From: Lichenicoccus sp964242335
GTDB taxonomy: Bacteria > Pseudomonadota > Alphaproteobacteria > Acetobacterales > Acetobacteraceae
Reading direction: 5' to 3'
Assembly (NCBI GenBank): GCA_964242335.1
Contig: CAXTAY010000011.1
Coordinates: forward strand, 1 to 64,000
DNA length: 64,000 nt
Shown: positions 63,421 to 64,000 of the stretch, in pieces
Numbering within the stretch: position 1 is the first letter of the stretch
Layout: every line of letters starts with the position of its first letter
Made by a program: the position numbers and the translations under genes
Notes under the pieces: generated by a model
What the model was told of the DNA's origin: nothing
Databases searched by the model: none
The model's input: only the letters and a program-made list of their open reading frames with translations

Positions 63421-64000
63421 TCAGCCCAGCACGTCTCCCGATACGCCTGCATCCTGACCCTGACGGGTCGCCGCCTCGGGCAGCTGCGGCGCCGGGCGGA
63501 ACGGCTCGAGCGGCGAGATGCTCGGCTCCGACGCCGCCTGATCGGTCAGCATCTCCAGCCGGCCGGTGACCTGGCCGCCATCCTCCACCTGCAGCCTGCG
63601 GCACCTGGCGGTGCCGAGCAGGCGACCGGTGCCGCGTATGATCAGGTTGCCGCGCGCGGTCAGGGTGCCGTCGATGGTGCCGGCGACCTCCGCGTCCTGC
63701 ACCTGCACCTCGCCGCGGAACACGCCGCCGGGCGCCACGTGCAGCTCGGCGGCCTGGATCATCGTGGCCTCCACCGTGCCTTCGACCACCAGCCGCTCCG
63801 CATCCTGCACCGTGCCCTGGACGCTGATGCCGCGGCCGACCACCAGGGTGCGCTTCTCCGCGGGCTCCCGCGCCACCCGCACGGTGGCGACGCCCGGCGC
63901 CGGTGGCTGGCCCTGCGCGGGTGCCTGGACCTGCGGCGGCCCGGGCGGGATCAGCGTGCCGGGTCGCGGCGGCGGCGGGGAGGGCGCGGCGGGAAAAGGA
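63421..64000 (-). CDS. Bactofilin family protein (5' end beyond window)
   Basis: The bactofilin core (RTLVVGRGISVQGTVQDAERLVVEGTVEA, then repeated GTIDG and ARGNLIIRGTG beta-helix turns) occupies the middle of the visible sequence. The frame stays open from 63883 to the window end and encodes a proline-rich leader, typical of bactofilin N-termini, so the true start lies outside; a GTG at 63882 is less likely. Bactofilins polymerise into membrane-associated filaments that help in stalk, shape or polarity functions. The C-terminal tail is Pro/Gln-rich. Confidence 0.85.
   Translation of the reverse strand, partial: PFPAAPSPPPPRPGTLIPPGPPQVQAPAQGQPPAPGVATVRVAREPAEKRTLVVGRGISVQGTVQDAERLVVEGTVEATMIQAAELHVAPGGVFRGEVQVQDAEVAGTIDGTLTARGNLIIRGTGRLLGTARCRRLQVEDGGQVTGRLEMLTDQAASEPSISPLEPFRPAPQLPEAATRQGQDAGVSGDVLG

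Overview
The window is a GC-rich chromosomal segment (short AT-rich islands occur only in a few intergenic gaps) from an alphaproteobacterium, most likely Acetobacteraceae/Rhodospirillales. Pointers are a GcrA cell-cycle regulator, a bactofilin, an EipB-type envelope protein, the ferritin/VIT1 iron exporter MbfA, a TTAA-N7-TTAA CtrA-type site, an EgtB/EgtD ergothioneine pair and a secreted sedolisin. The family assignment is inference from gene content. No rRNA, tRNA, CRISPR array, IS element or prophage was recognised. Both window edges cut genes: tamB on the left and a bactofilin on the right.

Layout. 0-7 kb: the C-terminal end of TamB, a small lipoprotein, a CreA-family protein, two facing MFS transporters and a secreted M1-type metallopeptidase. 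7-13 kb: MbfA, a large TonB-dependent receptor, and a minus-strand pair of an orphan receiver protein and a TPR/GT9-like protein. 13-19 kb: a sterol-desaturase-family protein, a ligase-associated exonuclease plus ATP-dependent DNA ligase, then egtB-egtD. 19-28 kb: a bestrophin and an SDR enzyme, then a plus-strand run fumC-poxB-lutA-lutB-lutC-DUF1275 that could take L-lactate to pyruvate and on to acetate. 28-38 kb: an MmyB-family regulator divergent from a zinc-independent alcohol-dehydrogenase-like gene, a 2-oxoglutarate oxygenase, a complete BMP-type ABC importer (substrate protein, ATPase, two permeases), and the formaldehyde-detoxification pair frmA-fghA. 38-48 kb: a sedolisin, a glycosyltransferase, eipB translationally coupled to aspS, ribonuclease D, a methyltransferase, a DMT exporter and a LysR regulator. 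48-58 kb: a second BMP-type ABC importer preceded by a DUF3891 gene, a GT22-like membrane glycosyltransferase, a second TPR/GT9-like protein and a sugar epimerase/dehydrogenase-like gene. 58-64 kb: a gene-poor 0.7 kb stretch, katG, an NnrU-family membrane protein, gcrA and a bactofilin.

The most distinctive non-coding signal is a dispersed repeat, present four times, mostly at operon ends. It folds into two adjacent hairpins. Between the two best copies every difference lies in loops or linker, and a third copy carries a compensatory base-pair change. Other candidate signals are a full CtrA box at 57.8 kb, a perfect 12-bp palindrome between the MmyB regulator and its divergent target, nested inverted repeats around a glycosyltransferase promoter, and an 18-bp tandem repeat at the start of lutB in which every unit begins with a possible start codon. 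I did not find a defence island or an obviously new multi-gene machine. The best candidates for undescribed biology are the repeat family, the DUF3891/BMP transporter linkage and the paired TPR/GT9 proteins with a GT22-like partner.
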